A stretch of 64,000 nucleotides of DNA from Thiohalobacter thiocyanaticus (GCF_003932505.1 NZ_QZMU01000001.1:186001-250000); one strand, 5' to 3'. Counted from the stretch's first letter, positions 33,493 through 43,190 are shown. The notes: generated by a model from the letters alone, not told the origin. A program made the numbers and translations.

Positions 33493-35030
33493 CGGCCGCC
33501 ATTTACGCCAGGTACTCCACCGATCGCCAGCAGGCCAGCAGCATCGAGGATCAGATCCGCGTATGCCACGAGCGGGCTGCAGCCGAGGGCCTGACTGTGG
33601 CGGCCACCTATGATGACAGGGCAATTTCCGGGGCTGTCGTGGACAGGGCTGGTTATCAGCAGCTGCTTACCGCCGCCCGGGACGGCCATGTGCAGGTCAT
33701 CCTGGTTGAGGAGGTCTCCCGGCTCTGGCGCTCGCAGTCCGAACAGTGGCGCTGCGTCGAGGAACTTGAGTTCGCCGGCATTCGCGTGATCGGTGTCCGG
33801 GACGGTATCGACACCAGCCGGGACGGCTTCGATCTTCTCCTGGCTGTCCAGGGCGCCATGAACGCCCGGGCCCGCAAGGAGACCGCCTGGCGCACTCACC
33901 GTGGACTGTCCGGGCGCGTCGCCCGCGGGCTCTGTGCCGGCGGCGTGCCCTACGGGTACCGCACCGAGGCGGTTGAAGGCGGCAAGCTGCTGGTGATCGA
34001 CGAGCAGCGGGCCGATGTTGTGCGCCGGATCTTCGAGTTGCGAGCCGCTGGCTGGTCGCCGCGGCGGATTGCCGCCCTGTTCAACGAAGAAGGGCTGCCC
34101 TCCCCTCGCGGATCCACCTGGGCAGCCAGCGCCATCTACGGTCACCCGAAGAAAGGAACCGGCATCCTGAACAATGAGATGTACTTGGGGCGGTACCTGT
34201 GGAACCGCACACGCTGGGTCCGACCGCCTGGCGGCGGGCCGCGCAAGCGCATCGATCGCCCGAGGGAGGAATGGCAGGCTCAGGAGCTGCCCGAACTGCG
34301 GATCATCACGGACGATCTGTGGCATGCCGCCCATGCCCGCCAGGCATCCACCCGCAAGGGCCAACGACCGCCCCGCTCCCTGCTTTCCGGTCTGATTCGC
34401 TGCGGCCAGTGCGGCGCCCCCATGGTCGCCCGGGATCACTACCGTTACGCCTGTTCCCACCACCTGTATCGCGGGCCCGCAGTATGCGACTCCAGCCTGG
34501 CTGTGCCGAGGAAGGACACCGACCAGACCCTGCTGGGGATCATCAGGGAGCAGCTGCTATCCCCGGACGCCATCAAGGCCCTGCAGACTGAGGTCCGGGC
34601 CGTGGTGCGGGAAATGAACGCCACAGACCCCAGCCTGCCCCTGCGTGAGCGGCTTGAGGGGCTGGACCAGGAGATTGCCCGGCTGGTGGATGCCGTGGCG
34701 GCCAGCGGCGGCTCTCAGGCCCTGCTGGCGCGGCTGCAGACGGCTGAGGCAGAAAGAGACCAGGTGCGCCGTGAGCTGGACCAGCTGCCCGACCAGGAGC
34801 GCCTGCCTGATATCATCCCCGGTCTGATCGACCGCTATAGGGAGGCCCTGGATCTACTGCCGGAAGAAATGAAGGACGCCCCGCCTGAGGCCCGCCAGGC
34901 CGTGGCTGACATGCTGGGAGAGGTCAGGATCGTGGCCGACGGGGACGGCTTTTATGCCGAGGTCGAGACGGGATCGCTTATACGTTTGGTAGCGGGGGCA
35001 GGATTTGAACCTGCGACCTTCGGGTTATGA
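33489..35030 (+). CDS. Large serine recombinase (site-specific integrase)
   Basis: 513 residues from TTG 33489. The N-terminal resolvase domain has the nucleophile serine in IYARYSTDRQQASSIEDQ (Ser about residue 10) and RVIGVRDGIDTSRDGFD. Then comes the recombinase domain (GVPYGYRTEAVEGGKLLVID, PSPRGSTWAASAIYGH), the zinc ribbon CGQCGAPMVARDHYRYACSH, and a coiled coil (LDQEIARLVDAVAA). It integrates the element at the tRNA-fMet 3' end. The last residues VAGAGFEPATFGL are encoded by the antisense of the tRNA gene; in the excised circle they would change to a different 18-residue end. Confidence 0.92.
   Translation: MTAAIYARYSTDRQQASSIEDQIRVCHERAAAEGLTVAATYDDRAISGAVVDRAGYQQLLTAARDGHVQVILVEEVSRLWRSQSEQWRCVEELEFAGIRVIGVRDGIDTSRDGFDLLLAVQGAMNARARKETAWRTHRGLSGRVARGLCAGGVPYGYRTEAVEGGKLLVIDEQRADVVRRIFELRAAGWSPRRIAALFNEEGLPSPRGSTWAASAIYGHPKKGTGILNNEMYLGRYLWNRTRWVRPPGGGPRKRIDRPREEWQAQELPELRIITDDLWHAAHARQASTRKGQRPPRSLLSGLIRCGQCGAPMVARDHYRYACSHHLYRGPAVCDSSLAVPRKDTDQTLLGIIREQLLSPDAIKALQTEVRAVVREMNATDPSLPLRERLEGLDQEIARLVDAVAASGGSQALLARLQTAEAERDQVRRELDQLPDQERLPDIIPGLIDRYREALDLLPEEMKDAPPEARQAVADMLGEVRIVADGDGFYAEVETGSLIRLVAGAGFEPATFGL
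34987..34999. other. attR, right attachment site in tRNA-fMet
   Basis: TGGTAGCGGGGGC, the complement of the tRNA 3' end including CCA, identical to 17879-17891. It is shared by three things: the tRNA gene, the recombinase coding end, and the att core. Confidence 0.8.
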
Positions 35031-35063
35031 GCCCGACGAGCTGCCAGACTGCTCCACCCCGCA
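34987..35063 (-). tRNA. metY: Initiator tRNA-fMet (CAT)
   Basis: 77 nt with encoded CCA. Cloverleaf on the minus strand: acceptor GCGGGG/CCCCGC, anticodon stem TCGGG-CTCATAA-CCCGA with the three consecutive G-C pairs that mark initiators, and T-arm GCAGG-TTCAAAT-CCTGC. The first base cannot pair with base 72 (both U), again an initiator trait. In E. coli the homologous metY lies before rimP-nusA-infB; here the element and then the mla genes follow instead. The integration regenerates an intact tRNA. Confidence 0.95.
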
Positions 35064-35123
35064 ACTGAGAGCACGCATTCTAAAGAGCTGTTCAGGCTTT
35101 TGCAAGCCCGTTCGATCCAGCGG

Positions 35124-35456
35124 CTAGCGGCGCCTGCGCCTGGCCTTTTCCAGATGGGCCTTCAGATCATAGCGGTAGATAAAGCCCGGCAGGGCAAACA
35201 CCATAAACAGGCACAGGGTCACCACATAGAACTCCCAGTCCTGGGCATGGATACCGCCGGTACTCTTCTGCTCCAGTCCCAGAGCGATCCCCCCGGCCAC
35301 GAAATACAGTACCAGCCATTCCAGCAGGCAGAACCACGCCGGCTTGCCCTGCTCACCGGCCGGCAGCAGAAAAAAACGGCGTTCTGTCAGCCAGGGCAGG
35401 TTCGCCGCCAGGAAGGCGACCAGGACAAGAAGCCAGGAAAAATGGATATCAGACAT
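35124..35456 (-). CDS. DUF2818 membrane protein at the end of the nuo operon
   Basis: 110 residues with three hydrophobic segments (SWLLVLVAFLAANLPWL; FCLLEWLVLYFVAGGIALGL; FYVVTLCLFMVFALPGFIY) and a C-terminal KARRRRR. This family (DUF2818) is regularly found behind nuoN in beta- and gammaproteobacteria; its role is unknown but probably linked to complex I or the membrane. Confidence 0.85.
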   Translation of the reverse strand: MSDIHFSWLLVLVAFLAANLPWLTERRFFLLPAGEQGKPAWFCLLEWLVLYFVAGGIALGLEQKSTGGIHAQDWEFYVVTLCLFMVFALPGFIYRYDLKAHLEKARRRRR

Positions 35457-35529
35457 GGGAACTCGGCAATGGGGTTCAACGCGGGCCTCATTCTACTGGA
35501 AAAAGCCCCCCTGCGGCAGACCCCGCCGC

Positions 35530-36969
35530 TCACAGCCCCATCGCGGCCATGCAGGCGCTCATCAGGGCACCGGGGAACAACCCCAGCAGGAGTATGGCCA
35601 GCCCGTTGACGCTGATGGCCACATGCATGTCCGTCCCGTACTCCAGTGGCTGGCTGTCCAGGGGTTCGTCGAAATACATCAGTTTGACAACCCGCAGGTA
35701 ATAGAAGGCCCCGATGATGGAGAAAAACACCGCAACCAGTGCCAGCCACAGAAGGTCGACGCCGACCACGGCCTGGATCACGGCCAGCTTGGCATAGAAG
35801 CCCACGGTCGGCGGCACCCCGGCCATGGAGAACATCACCAGCAGCATCAGGAAGGCGTGCCAGGGGCTGCGGGCGTTCAGGCCCTTGAAATCCTCCAGGG
35901 TATCGGCCTCGAAGCCGGTACGGCTGAGCAGGATTATCATGCCGAAGGCTGCCGCCGCCATGATGGCGTAGGTGATGGCATAGAACAGCGCCGAGGCATA
36001 GCCCTCCACCGTACCGGAGAGAATACCCAGAAGCAGGAAACCGACATGCGAGATGGTCGAGTAGGCCAGCATGCGCTTGAGATTGGCCTGGGCAATGGCG
36101 ATGACATTACCCACGGCCAGCGACAGCACAGCCAGGATGGCCAGCATCCCGCCCCAGTCGGCCTGTACCCCGCCCAGCGATTCGGCCAGCAGCCGCATCG
36201 CCATGGCGAAGGCGGCGATCTTGGGTGCACTGCCGATGAACAGGGTCACACAGGTCGGCGCACCGTGATAGACATCCGGGATCCACATGTGGAAAGGTAC
36301 CGCGCCCAGCTTGAAGGCCAGCCCCAGCACCACGAAGGAAAGCGCGAAGATCAGCGCCAGCTCCAGTTCGGCCATGGCGCCGATGCTGGCCGCCACCTCG
36401 GCGATGTTCAGGCTGCCGGTAATACCGTAGATCAACGACATGCCGTAGAGCAGCATGCCCGAAGCCAGCGCCCCGAGGACGAAATATTTCATGGCCGCCT
36501 CGGAGGCCACACCGGAATCCCGGTGGAAGGCGACCATGGCGTAGAGCGACAGCGACAGCAGTTCCAGACCGAGGTACAGGGTGAGGTAACTGTGGGCCGA
36601 GATCATTACCATCATGCCAAGCACGCCGAACAGCCCGAGGACGTAATACTCGCCCTTGAACAGATCCCTCTGACGCAGATAGTCCTTGGAATACAGGAAC
36701 ACGGCGAACACCACCAGCATGACGAAGGCCTTGGCCAGCGACGCCATGGGATCGGCGACATAGGTCCCGAACATGGCGGTGTGCGAGTCCCCGTCCGCCA
36801 GCGCAATCACCAGCGCCAGTGCGCCGAACAGGGTCAGCTGCGACAGACCGTAGGTCACCACCCGGTTGCGGTCGTGGAGAAAGAGATCCAGCACCAGAAC
36901 GATGCAGGCCATCGTCAGGACGAAGATCTCCGGCAACAGCAGTTGCAAACCCATCATTTCAACATTCAT
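35530..36969 (-). CDS. nuoN: NADH-quinone oxidoreductase subunit N
   Basis: 479 residues with about 14 transmembrane helices, one of the three antiporter-like proton-pumping subunits of complex I. Conserved lysine/glutamate-bearing helices: [35 protein letters not shown], and [15 protein letters not shown]. The ATG at 36969 ([14 protein letters not shown]) is preferred; the frame is open to 37008. Confidence 0.95.
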   Translation of the reverse strand: MNVEMMGLQLLLPEIFVLTMACIVLVLDLFLHDRNRVVTYGLSQLTLFGALALVIALADGDSHTAMFGTYVADPMASLAKAFVMLVVFAVFLYSKDYLRQRDLFKGEYYVLGLFGVLGMMVMISAHSYLTLYLGLELLSLSLYAMVAFHRDSGVASEAAMKYFVLGALASGMLLYGMSLIYGITGSLNIAEVAASIGAMAELELALIFALSFVVLGLAFKLGAVPFHMWIPDVYHGAPTCVTLFIGSAPKIAAFAMAMRLLAESLGGVQADWGGMLAILAVLSLAVGNVIAIAQANLKRMLAYSTISHVGFLLLGILSGTVEGYASALFYAITYAIMAAAAFGMIILLSRTGFEADTLEDFKGLNARSPWHAFLMLLVMFSMAGVPPTVGFYAKLAVIQAVVGVDLLWLALVAVFFSIIGAFYYLRVVKLMYFDEPLDSQPLEYGTDMHVAISVNGLAILLLGLFPGALMSACMAAMGL

Positions 36970-37062
36970 TTTGAATACCCGATCCACCGCCTGCGACACG
37001 AAGGCCACAAGGCGGAAAACTCATCGCACTTGTGTGCGTAGTGTGTCTCGCGATTGGCATTT

Positions 37063-38577
37063 TCAAAGTTTGGATACCAACACGTGCGCCAGAAGATTCT
37101 CCAGCGTGGCATGCATCAGATCCACCAGCGGCGCCGGCCACAGACCCAGCAGCAGCACCGCGGCGGCCAGCACGCCCAGGATCAGAAACTCACGCCGATT
37201 CACGTCCTGCAACTGTGCGACCTGCTTATTACCCACCTCGCCGAACACCACCCGCTTGACCAGCCACAGACTGTAGGCGGCGCCCAGCATCAGGGTGGTC
37301 GCCGCCAGGAAGGCATACCAGAAATTTGCCTTGAAGCTTGCCAGTATCACCATGAATTCGCCGATGAAGCCTGAGGTGCCGGGCAGGCCGGAATTGGCCA
37401 TGGCGAAGAGCACCATGAAGGCGCCGAATATCGGCATGGTATTGACCACGCCGCCATAGTCGGAAATCTCGCGTGAATGCATGCGGTCATACAACACTCC
37501 GACACACAGAAACAGGGCGCCGGAGATGAAGCCGTGCGAAATCATCTGCACCATGCCGCCCTCCAGGCCCAGCAGCGCACCCTGTGCCGTGCCGGTGTTT
37601 TCGATAATGGCGAAAATCAGGAAAAAGCCCAGGGTGGCGAAACCCATATGCGCAATGGATGAATAGGCGATGAGCTTTTTCATGTCCTGCTGCACGATGG
37701 CGACGAAGCCGATGTAGACCACCGCAATCAGCGACAGGGAAATGATCAGCCAGTCCAACTCCTGGCTGGCATCGGGTGTAATCGGCAGACTGAAGCGCAG
37801 GAAGCCGTAGCCGCCGATCTTGAGCATAATGGCCGCCAGGATCACCGAGCCGCCGGTCGGGGCTTCCACATGCGCATCCGGCAGCCAGGTGTGCACCGGC
37901 CACATGGGTACCTTGACTGCGAAGGCCAGCAGGAAGGCGATGAAGATCAGGATCTGCTCGGTCATACCAAGCGGAAGCAGATGGAAGTCCAGGATGCCGA
38001 AGCTGCCGGACTGGATGTACATGTAGATCAACGCGACCAGCATGAACACCGAGCCGAAAAAGGTGTAGAGGAAGAACTTGATGGTGGCATAGACCCGGCG
38101 CGGCCCGCCCCAGATGCCGATGATCAGGAACATCGGTATCAGCATGCCCTCCCAGAACACATAGAACAGCACCGCGTCCAGGGCAGCGAACACACCAATC
38201 ATCAGTCCTTCCATGATCAGGAAGGCGGCCATGTACTGGGCCACCCGTTTCCGGATGACCTCCCAGCCGGCCAGCACCACCAGCACGGTGGTGAAGGTGG
38301 TAAGAATGATCAGCGGCACCGAGATGCCGTCCACGCCCAGGTGATAATTGATATCAAAGGCTGCCACCCAGGGTGTCAGTTCCTCGAACTGCATGGCCGC
38401 GGTACCGGTGTCAAAGCCGGTGAACAGCGGGATGCTGAGCAGAAAGGTCAGCAGCGAGGTGATCAGCGCCAGGCTGCGCGCGCCCCAGGGCTCGCGGTCG
38501 CCGGCCGCGAGCACGGCGATGCCGCCCAGGATGGGCACCCAGATCAACAGGCTCAGTAGTGGCAGTTCTGACAACAT
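37063..38577 (-). CDS. nuoM: NADH-quinone oxidoreductase subunit M
   Basis: 504 residues with about 14 helices, an antiporter-like proton-pumping subunit of complex I. Characteristic stretches: LLIWVPILGGIAVLAAGDRE, FYVFWEGMLIPMFLIIGIWG, KVPMWPVHTWLPDAHVEAPT, and IAYSSIAHMGFATLGFF. It lies between nuoL and nuoN in the standard order. Confidence 0.96.
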   Translation of the reverse strand: MLSELPLLSLLIWVPILGGIAVLAAGDREPWGARSLALITSLLTFLLSIPLFTGFDTGTAAMQFEELTPWVAAFDINYHLGVDGISVPLIILTTFTTVLVVLAGWEVIRKRVAQYMAAFLIMEGLMIGVFAALDAVLFYVFWEGMLIPMFLIIGIWGGPRRVYATIKFFLYTFFGSVFMLVALIYMYIQSGSFGILDFHLLPLGMTEQILIFIAFLLAFAVKVPMWPVHTWLPDAHVEAPTGGSVILAAIMLKIGGYGFLRFSLPITPDASQELDWLIISLSLIAVVYIGFVAIVQQDMKKLIAYSSIAHMGFATLGFFLIFAIIENTGTAQGALLGLEGGMVQMISHGFISGALFLCVGVLYDRMHSREISDYGGVVNTMPIFGAFMVLFAMANSGLPGTSGFIGEFMVILASFKANFWYAFLAATTLMLGAAYSLWLVKRVVFGEVGNKQVAQLQDVNRREFLILGVLAAAVLLLGLWPAPLVDLMHATLENLLAHVLVSKL

Positions 38578-38616
38578 TCAGGGTTCCTTGATTCTTCTTC
38601 TGCCGGCGGCCGGCAC

Positions 38617-40605
38617 TCAGCGCATGAATACCGTCCAGCTGATCAGGGCAAGCAGACCCAGGATCATGGCAAAGGCATAGTGATAGAGGTAACCGGTCTG
38701 GACATGACGCGTGAAGGCGGCAACCCAGCTCACCACCCGGGCGCTGCCATTGACTATCAGCCCGTCTATGATGACACGGTCGCCCAGGTTCCACAGCGCA
38801 TAACCGATTCCGCGCGCCCCGCCAGCGAACACGGCCTGATTGAAATCATCGGCGTAATATTTGTTGACCAGCAGCCGGTGGACTCCGGAAAAACTGCGTT
38901 GCGCCCGATCGGCAAGTCCGGGGTTCACCATATAGATGTACCAGGCCGTCAGCACACCGGCTACGGCCAGATAGAAGGCCGGATTGACAAAGGCATGCAG
39001 GGCAAAGGCCACCGTGCCGTGGAAATGCCCACCCAGTTGCGCCAGGCCGTCATGCGCGGGCGCCACCTGGATCACGCCGTCGAAGTACTCACCGAACAGG
39101 ATCGGCTCCATCCAGTAGCCGGCGAATATCGAGGGAATGGCCAGCAGTACCAGCGGCAGGGTCACCACCCAGGGCGTCTCGTGCAGATGCTCCCGGGTAT
39201 GCTCGTCCATGCGCGGTTTGCCGTGGAAGACCAGGAAGTACATGCGGAAGCTGTACAGGGCAGTGATGAACACACCGGCCAGCACCGCGGCATAGGCGAA
39301 GCCCGAGCCGGGAATCTGCGACAGGTGCACTGCCTCGATAATGCTGTCCTTGGAGAAATAGCCGGAGAAGAACGGCGTGCCGATCAGCGCCAGCGACCCG
39401 ATCAGCGAGGTAATCCAGGTAATGGGCATGTACTTGCGCAGTCCACCCATGTTGCGCATGTCCTGGTCATGATGCATGGCGATGATGACCGAACCGGCCG
39501 CCAGGAACAGCAGGGCCTTGAAAAAGGCGTGAGTCATGAGGTGGAAGATGCTGGCCGCGTAGGCAGAGGCACCTAGGGCGACCGTCATGTAACCCAGCTG
39601 AGACAGGGTGGAATAGGCTACCACCCGCTTGATGTCGTTCTGCACCAGGCCCAGTAGCCCCATGAAAAAGGCGGTGATGGCGCCGATTACCAGGACGAAA
39701 CTGAGCGCGGTTTCGGACAGCTCGAACAGCGGCGACATGCGCGCGACCATGAAGATACCGGCCGTGACCATGGTGGCCGCATGGATCAGGGCCGAAATGG
39801 GCGTCGGGCCTTCCATCGAATCCGGCAGCCACACATGCAGCGGTACCTGGGCCGATTTGCCCATGGCGCCGATGAACAGCAGGATGCAGATGACCGACAT
39901 CAGGGACCAGGCATGGCCGTCGAAGATCTCGATACTGACATCCGCCATGGCCGGGGCGGCCGCGAACACGTCCCAGTAATCCAGGCTGTTGAAGTACATG
40001 AGCACAGCGGCGATGCCGAGCAGGAAGCCGAAATCCCCCACCCGGTTGACCAGGAAGGCCTTGAGATTGGCGAAGATCGCCGTCGGCCGTGTGGACCAGA
40101 AGCCGATCAGCAGGTAGGAGACCAGGCCCACCGCTTCCCAGCCGAAGAACAACTGCAGGAAGTTGTTGGACATCACCAGCATCAGCATGGCGAAGGTGAA
40201 CAGGGCGATGTAGCTGAAGAAACGCTGGTAGCTGTTGCGTCCGGCCAGGCTTTCCTGCGGCCAGTTATGCGCATCGTCGGCCATGTAGCCGATGGTATAG
40301 ATGTGCACCATCAGCGAGACAAAGGTGACAACATTGATCATCAGCACGGTCAGATTATCGACCAGGAAACCGATCTCGAAACGGATGCCGTCGGAGACCA
40401 TCCAGGTATAGACGCTGCCGTTGAAGACGGCCGCGCCATCGATGACATGATGCTTGAACACGAACAGCGAGAGCAGGAAGGCGATTCCCACGCCCGCGAT
40501 GGTCACGCTGTGGGCGCCGGCGCGGCCCAGCCGGCCGCCGAACAGCCCGGCCAGGATGGCCCCGATGAGCGGTGCGAGCGGTATGGCGAGATAAACGAGT
40601 TCCAT
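38617..40605 (-). CDS. nuoL: NADH-quinone oxidoreductase subunit L
   Basis: 662 residues, the longest antiporter-like subunit with the C-terminal lateral helix. Visible motifs: FFGWEAVGLVSYLLIGFW, KSAQVPLHVWLPDSMEGPTP, VAYSTLSQLGYMTVALG, and the long amphipathic region near residue 540. It ends with FAMILGLLALISWTVFMR. Start 3 bp after nuoK ends. Confidence 0.96.
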   Translation of the reverse strand: MELVYLAIPLAPLIGAILAGLFGGRLGRAGAHSVTIAGVGIAFLLSLFVFKHHVIDGAAVFNGSVYTWMVSDGIRFEIGFLVDNLTVLMINVVTFVSLMVHIYTIGYMADDAHNWPQESLAGRNSYQRFFSYIALFTFAMLMLVMSNNFLQLFFGWEAVGLVSYLLIGFWSTRPTAIFANLKAFLVNRVGDFGFLLGIAAVLMYFNSLDYWDVFAAAPAMADVSIEIFDGHAWSLMSVICILLFIGAMGKSAQVPLHVWLPDSMEGPTPISALIHAATMVTAGIFMVARMSPLFELSETALSFVLVIGAITAFFMGLLGLVQNDIKRVVAYSTLSQLGYMTVALGASAYAASIFHLMTHAFFKALLFLAAGSVIIAMHHDQDMRNMGGLRKYMPITWITSLIGSLALIGTPFFSGYFSKDSIIEAVHLSQIPGSGFAYAAVLAGVFITALYSFRMYFLVFHGKPRMDEHTREHLHETPWVVTLPLVLLAIPSIFAGYWMEPILFGEYFDGVIQVAPAHDGLAQLGGHFHGTVAFALHAFVNPAFYLAVAGVLTAWYIYMVNPGLADRAQRSFSGVHRLLVNKYYADDFNQAVFAGGARGIGYALWNLGDRVIIDGLIVNGSARVVSWVAAFTRHVQTGYLYHYAFAMILGLLALISWTVFMR

Positions 40606-40608
40606 GCC

Positions 40609-40914
40609 CTACCCCTTCATGCTGTCGAGGTCGTCGACATTGATGGTCTGGCGGTTGCGGAACAGTACCACCAGAATGGCCAGGCCGATGGCCGCCTCCG
40701 CGGCTGCCACGGTGAGAATGAAGAACACGAACACCTGCCCGGCCGTATCGCCCAGGAAATGCGAGAAGGCGACGAAATTCATGTTCACCGCCAGCAGCAT
40801 CAGCTCGATGGCCATGAGCAGGATGATGACGTTCTTCCGGTTCAGGAAGATCCCCGCCACGCTCAGGCTGAACAGAATTGCCCCGAGTATCAGATAATCC
40901 GACAGTTCAATCAT
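40609..40914 (-). CDS. nuoK: NADH-quinone oxidoreductase subunit K
   Basis: 101 residues with three membrane helices, the E-channel subunit of complex I. The second and third helices hold the conserved glutamates: [20 protein letters not shown] and [19 protein letters not shown]. It follows nuoJ by 71 bp. Confidence 0.96.
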   Translation of the reverse strand: MIELSDYLILGAILFSLSVAGIFLNRKNVIILLMAIELMLLAVNMNFVAFSHFLGDTAGQVFVFFILTVAAAEAAIGLAILVVLFRNRQTINVDDLDSMKG

Positions 40915-40985
40915 TTTATTCCAGACCGTTTAACCGCACAGGCATGAAGTCGTTTTGTTCTTGAACACAGTACTTATTGCGATCG

Positions 40986-41591
40986 TCATTCCCTGGATTC
41001 CGAATCCATCTTGATCACCCGCACCCGGTCTTCGCGCCGCACCTTGACCTGATCGGCCGGGTTCAGGTACTTGGTATCCGGCCGCCGGCGCAGGGTCAGG
41101 GAAATGGCGGCAACGATGGCGACCAGCAGAATCACCGCGGCGATCTCGAAGGGATACACGTAATCGGTATAGAGCACACTGCCCAACTCACGGGTATTGC
41201 TGTAGTCCGCTCCGTGGCGTTCCGGCGCCGGCATGCGTTCGTCGCTGAAGTAATGCGAACCGACCACCAACACCATCTCGACCAGCATCAGGATCGCCAC
41301 CGGCAGCGCCACGGGCAGATAGCGGGCGAAGCCCTCCTTGAGCGGTGCGACATTGACGTCCAGCATCATGATTACGAACAGGAACAGCACCATCACGGCA
41401 CCCACGTAGACCAGCACCAGGGTGATGGCAAGGAATTCCGCCTCCAGCAGCAGCCACAGGCCGGCGGTGGTGAAGAAGGCCAGCACCAGGTGCAACGCGG
41501 CGTGTACCGGGTTGCGTACCGTGATCACCCGCACCGCCGCGAACACCAGAATCGCGGCGAAAACGTAAAAAATGAACTTCTCGAATGTCAT
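40986..41591 (-). CDS. nuoJ: NADH-quinone oxidoreductase subunit J
   Basis: 201 residues, five predicted membrane helices, including VHAALHLVLAFFTTAGLWLL and the TM3 pi-bulge region LVYVGAVMVLFLFVIMMLDV. The C-terminus is a soluble tail. It is in order between nuoI and nuoK. Confidence 0.95.
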   Translation of the reverse strand: MTFEKFIFYVFAAILVFAAVRVITVRNPVHAALHLVLAFFTTAGLWLLLEAEFLAITLVLVYVGAVMVLFLFVIMMLDVNVAPLKEGFARYLPVALPVAILMLVEMVLVVGSHYFSDERMPAPERHGADYSNTRELGSVLYTDYVYPFEIAAVILLVAIVAAISLTLRRRPDTKYLNPADQVKVRREDRVRVIKMDSESRE

Positions 41592-41654
41592 ATTTGATTT
41601 ATTGCCTTATTGTTTCCTTCGCGCGCCTTATTCGCCTTTGCGGTTTCAGGCGTT

Positions 41655-42143
41655 TTACCGGTACATCGCATCCGCCGTCCGGTCAGCGGCGATCTGGTCC
41701 TCGTACTTGTCGCCGATGGCCAGCAACTTCTCCTTGGTCATGATCTGTTCGCCGCGGTTCTCGAAGTGGTATTCGAAGATCCGCGTCTCGACGATGGAAT
41801 CCACCGGGCAGGACTCCTCGCAGAAGCCGCAGAAGATGCATTTGAACAGATCGATGTCATAGCGCGTGGTCCGGCGGGTGCCGTCCTCACGCGGGGCGGC
41901 CTCGATGGTGATGGCCAGGGCCGGGCACACCGCCTCGCACAGCTTGCAGGCGATGCAACGCTCCTCGCCGTTGGGATAGCGGCGCAGGGCGTGCAGGCCG
42001 CGGAAACGCGGTGACTGCGGGGTCTTCTCCTCCGGGTACTGGACCGTGATCTTGCGCGCGAACAGGTAGCGCCCGGTCAGCCGCAGGCCCATGAGGAGCT
42101 CCCACAGGAACAGACTCTTGACGTACTGTTTCAGGGCTTGCAT
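41655..42143 (-). CDS. nuoI: NADH-quinone oxidoreductase subunit I (2x[4Fe-4S])
   Basis: 162 residues. Two ferredoxin-type four-cysteine motifs [16 protein letters not shown] and [16 protein letters not shown] bind clusters N6a and N6b. The N-terminal amphipathic helix ([19 protein letters not shown]) lies on the membrane. Intact, immediately after the damaged nuoH. Confidence 0.97.
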   Translation of the reverse strand: MQALKQYVKSLFLWELLMGLRLTGRYLFARKITVQYPEEKTPQSPRFRGLHALRRYPNGEERCIACKLCEAVCPALAITIEAAPREDGTRRTTRYDIDLFKCIFCGFCEESCPVDSIVETRIFEYHFENRGEQIMTKEKLLAIGDKYEDQIAADRTADAMYR

Positions 42144-42161
42144 ATCAGGATCACCATAATA

Positions 42162-43190
42162 TCAGTCGAACCAGGGCCCGACACCGGCGATGATCGCCGC
42201 CCCCTCGACCAGCAGCCAGACGATGGTCAGGGGGATGAACACCTTCCAGCCCAGACGCATGATCTGATCATAGCGGTAGCGGGGGAAGGTGGCGCGGAAC
42301 CACAGGAAGAAGAACAGGAACACGGCCGTCTTGGCCAGGAACCAGATGATGCTCGGTTCGCCGATCACCGGCAGCGGCTGGAAGGGTGACAGCCAGCCGC
42401 CCATGAACAGCAGCGCGGCCAGCGCCGAGATCAGGATCATGTTGGCGTATTCGGCCAGGAAGAAGACGGCGAAGGCCATGCCGGAGTATTCCACGTGGAA
42501 ACCCGCCACGATCTCGGATTCGCCCTCGGCCACGTCGAAGGCGCCCGGGTGGTCTCGGCCACGCCGGAGTGAAATAATTCAGAACACATCGGCAGCAGGT
42601 CAGCCAGACCCAGTGCATGAATGCTGCCGCTCTGGGCCAGCACGATATCGTTGAGGTTGAGACGTGCCACCGGCCATCAGCACCCCGAACCAGGCGAAGC
42701 CCATGGCGATCTCGTGACCCACATTCTGGGCCGCCGAACGCTCGCGCCGAGGAAGCGTACTGGGAGTTCGATGCCCAGCCGGCGATGATCACGCCATAGA
42801 CCCCCACCGAGGTCAGGGCCAGCACGTAGAGCAGCCCGGCATCCACGTCGGCCACACCATGCCGTCATCGAAGGGATCACCGCACGGCGGCCAGCCCCGC
42901 CGGACAGCGCCGGACCGATGGACAGATAGGCGCGATCACAAAACAGGAAAGCGGAGCGGTTTGGCGGGGGGGGGAGGATGATCTCCTTGAAAAGACAGCT
43001 TCACCCAGCGGGCGATGGGCGCAGCCAGCCGCCCGGCCCGACCCGGTTGGGACCGAAATGCGGACCTGGATGCACCGTGAATCCGGCGTTCGGACGAAGG
43101 TCAGGTAGGCCCACGACACAGCATCAGCGGCGTACGATCCCCCCGCCGATGAGAACAGGAGTCCGCTGACTTCCTTGGTGCTTCCAGCAT
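42162..43190 (-). pseudogene. nuoH: nuoH, complex I subunit H (many frameshifts)
   Basis: NuoH forms the quinone-binding heel of the membrane arm. The C-terminal 120 residues are intact ([38 protein letters not shown] end). Upstream fragments are recognisable in different frames: [43 protein letters not shown]-like [13 protein letters not shown], and FKEII. At least five indels are needed, several in homopolymers (for example the long G run near 42965). The start near 43190 (MLEA) fits. Likely a low-quality stretch, since neighbours nuoI-N are perfect. Confidence 0.8.

Larger units (their letters stand above)
17879..34999. mobile_element. 17.1-kb integrated phage-like / satellite-like element in tRNA-fMet
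   Basis: The element is bounded by a 13-bp direct repeat TGGTAGCGGGGGC, which at the right end is the 3' end of the initiator tRNA gene including CCA. It carries its own large serine recombinase at the right end. Most genes run rightward with overlapping starts and stops. Gene blocks from left: BRCT protein, alpA1, unknown, replication ATPase, origin candidate, alpA2, coiled coil, Nu1-like HTH, Z-like, Nu1-like pair, capsid E, S49 protease, FII-like, G/GT, tape measure, Q-like, recombinase. There is no room for a large terminase, portal, tail tube, fibre or lysis genes. It is either a satellite that needs a helper phage or a reduced prophage. Confidence 0.85.

Noticed and set aside
34985..35030. 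GAGFEPATFGL as a conserved functional motif of the recombinase
   Set aside because: It is simply the antisense reading of the tRNA-fMet 3' half and is found on many unrelated integrases that end in a tRNA.
35344..37041. A 565-codon plus-strand frame over nuoN
   Set aside because: Antisense of an obvious NuoN; the peptide is Gln/His-rich and low in complexity.
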